In this document: in pieces, positions 32,031 through 33,155 of the stretch
Layout of the letters: each line of letters opens with the position of its first letter
How positions within the stretch are numbered: position 1 is the stretch's first letter
NCBI GenBank assembly: GCA_030530925.1
Contig: JAUMUA010000012.1
Coordinates: 1-33,155, forward strand
Direction: 5' to 3'
Source of the DNA: Rothia sp. (in: high G+C Gram-positive bacteria)
GTDB lineage: Bacteria > Actinomycetota > Actinomycetes > Actinomycetales > Micrococcaceae
Length of the DNA: 33,155 nt
The notes under the pieces: model-generated
Databases searched by the model: none
Seen by the model: the letters and a program-made list of their open reading frames with translations, nothing else
Told to the model about the DNA's origin: nothing
Translations under genes and position numbers: made by a program

Positions 32031-33155
32031 ATTACGATGAGCCAGAGATTACCGAGGACGACGTCCTTGTACCTGTAGCGGGTATTCTGGACGTTTTGGA
32101 CAACTACGCATTCGTGCGTACCTCCGGTTACCTTCCCGGTCCTTCAGATGTCTACGTTTCGCTGAACCAGGTTAAGCGTTACAGCTTGCGCAAGGGCGAC
32201 GCCGTCGTCGGTGCTATTCGCGCTCCTCAGGAGAACGAAAACAAGAATAACCAGCGCCAGAAGTTCAATGCTTTGGTGCAGCTAACTTCCATTAACGGTT
32301 TGGATCCTGAGACTTCAAAGAATCGCCGCGATTTTGGAAAGCTCACCCCGCTGTACCCCCAGGAACGCCTACGCCTTGAGACCGAACCGAAGAAAATCGG
32401 CACTCGTGTGGTTGACTTGGTGGCTCCTATTGGTAAGGGTCAGCGTGGTTTGATTGTTTCGCCTCCTAAAGCGGGTAAAACCCTCATGCTTCAGTCGATT
32501 GCTAACGCAATTACTACCAACAATCCCGAAGTGCATTTGATGATGGTGCTCGTTGACGAGCGTCCTGAAGAAGTCACCGATATGCAGCGCACGGTTCAGG
32601 GCGAAGTTATTGCTTCAACCTTTGATCGTCCGGCAGAAGACCACACGACGGTGGCTGAGCTGGCTATCGAGCGCGCAAAGCGTTTGGTAGAGCAGGGGCT
32701 TGACGTCGTCGTTCTCTTGGATTCGATGACTCGCTTGGGCCGCGCATACAACCTCAGCGCTCCTGCCTCGGGTCGTATTCTTTCCGGTGGTGTGGATTCG
32801 GCTGCGCTGTACCCACCCAAGAAATTCTTTGGTGCTGCTCGCAACATTGAAGAGGGTGGCTCGCTCACTATCTTGGCAACTGCTCTGGTTGAAACTGGGT
32901 CCAAGATGGACGAAGTGATCTTTGAGGAATTCAAGGGGACTGGCAACATGGAATTGCGTCTCTCCCGCCAGTTGGCAGATAAGCGCATTTTCCCCGCTGT
33001 GGACGTCAACTCCTCAGGTACCCGCCGCGAAGAGAATCTTCTCTCGAGCGAAGAAGTCAAGATTATGTGGCGTTTGCGTCGGGTTCTTGCAGGTCTCGAT
33101 CAAGAGCAGGCTTTGGGCGTTTTGACCTCAAAGCTTCGCGATACTCAGTCCAACG
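31868..33155 (+). pseudogene. rho: Transcription termination factor Rho, catalytic core, in phase after the internal stop (3' end outside window)
   Basis: Continuation of rho in the same frame as the N-terminal part. After a basic linker (RNKRNRNRRDRQNERRNRNRRH) comes the RNA-binding cold-shock-like domain (GILDVLDNYAFVRTSGYLPGPSDVYVSLNQV). The RecA-like ATPase follows with FGKLTPLYPQERLRLE, P-loop SPPKAGKTLM, Walker B VVVLLDSMTRLGR, and the R/Q-loop region SGGVDSAALYPPKKFFGAARN. The core looks intact with no further stops to the window end. No in-frame ATG or GTG with an SD lies between the stop and the RNA-binding domain; the first GTG (32114) lies inside that domain. So separate translation of a working core is unlikely. 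I call it a pseudogene for the sequence as given; a sequence error is quite possible. Confidence 0.75.

Noticed and set aside
31221-32078. A long open frame (285 codons) in the +1 frame crossing the rho stop
   Set aside because: Its product is Arg/Thr/Ala-rich with no family features and arises from the repetitive codon composition of rho. It does not rejoin Rho, so a +1 shift would not rescue it.
1-33155. Mobile elements, prophage, CRISPR or a defence island
   Set aside because: No transposase, integrase, phage gene or spaced direct-repeat array was seen; gene content is core chromosomal.

Overview
The window is a chromosomal segment of an actinobacterium with moderate G+C. The most likely source is a coccoid member of the Micrococcaceae such as Rothia. 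The evidence is the gene order aroA-rsgA-hisN beside sigR/sigH-rsrA, the fused oxoglutarate decarboxylase Kgd, the actinobacterial small ribosomal protein bL37, a Rho with a long Arg/Asp/Asn-rich N-terminal insertion, and a tmRNA tag ending in DFALAA. The genus is my inference; no comparison was run. I see no insertion sequence, prophage or CRISPR array. Almost everything is core metabolism and information processing.

Layout. 1-1460 is the ribosome-rescue block: the 3' end of prfB, then smpB, then the tmRNA gene ssrA and a strong terminator. 1603-2070 is a small membrane protein. 2128-5406 (minus) is the aroA-rsgA-hisN cluster, and 5516-6028 (minus) a DoxX-like membrane protein. 6144-7190 is the thiol-stress sigma factor with its own SigR-type promoter and its zinc anti-sigma factor. 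bL37 (24 aa) follows on the minus strand. 7527-8153 is a degenerate SGNH-like protein and 8297-12049 is kgd. 12050-12529 is a long intergenic region with a predicted three-way-junction RNA. 12530-14959 is a tandem pair of CNNM/CorC-type membrane proteins. 14978-18292 is a zinc-uptake locus: two Zur-like boxes, a znuACB-type ABC transporter, and a convergent Fur-family regulator. 18460-19549 holds an MBL-fold hydrolase and a HIT protein. 19662-23960 is hrpA, followed by an alpha/beta hydrolase and tRNA-Arg(CCG), all on the minus strand. 25178-30736 is argS-lysA-hom-thrB, and 31055 to the end is rho.

How the genes work together. argS-lysA-hom-thrB join arginyl-tRNA synthesis to the aspartate-family pathway (lysine, homoserine, threonine). 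The znu operon and its convergent regulator form a self-contained zinc-homeostasis unit. smpB, ssrA and prfB all concern translation termination or rescue. sigR and rsrA form a redox switch with a visible autoregulatory promoter.

The most striking anomaly is rho. Its reading frame is interrupted by an in-frame TAA at 31865-31867, at the T/A boundary of a T4A10 tract, and the rest of Rho continues in the same phase. One T-to-A change would restore a full reading frame. This is either a true nonsense allele, an unusual recoding site, or a sequencing or assembly error. Other points worth a second look are the structured RNA upstream of the CNNM pair, the SGNH-like protein lacking its catalytic residues, the paired Zur boxes, the absence of ftsEX between prfB and smpB, and leaderless-type promoters at argS and the MBL gene.
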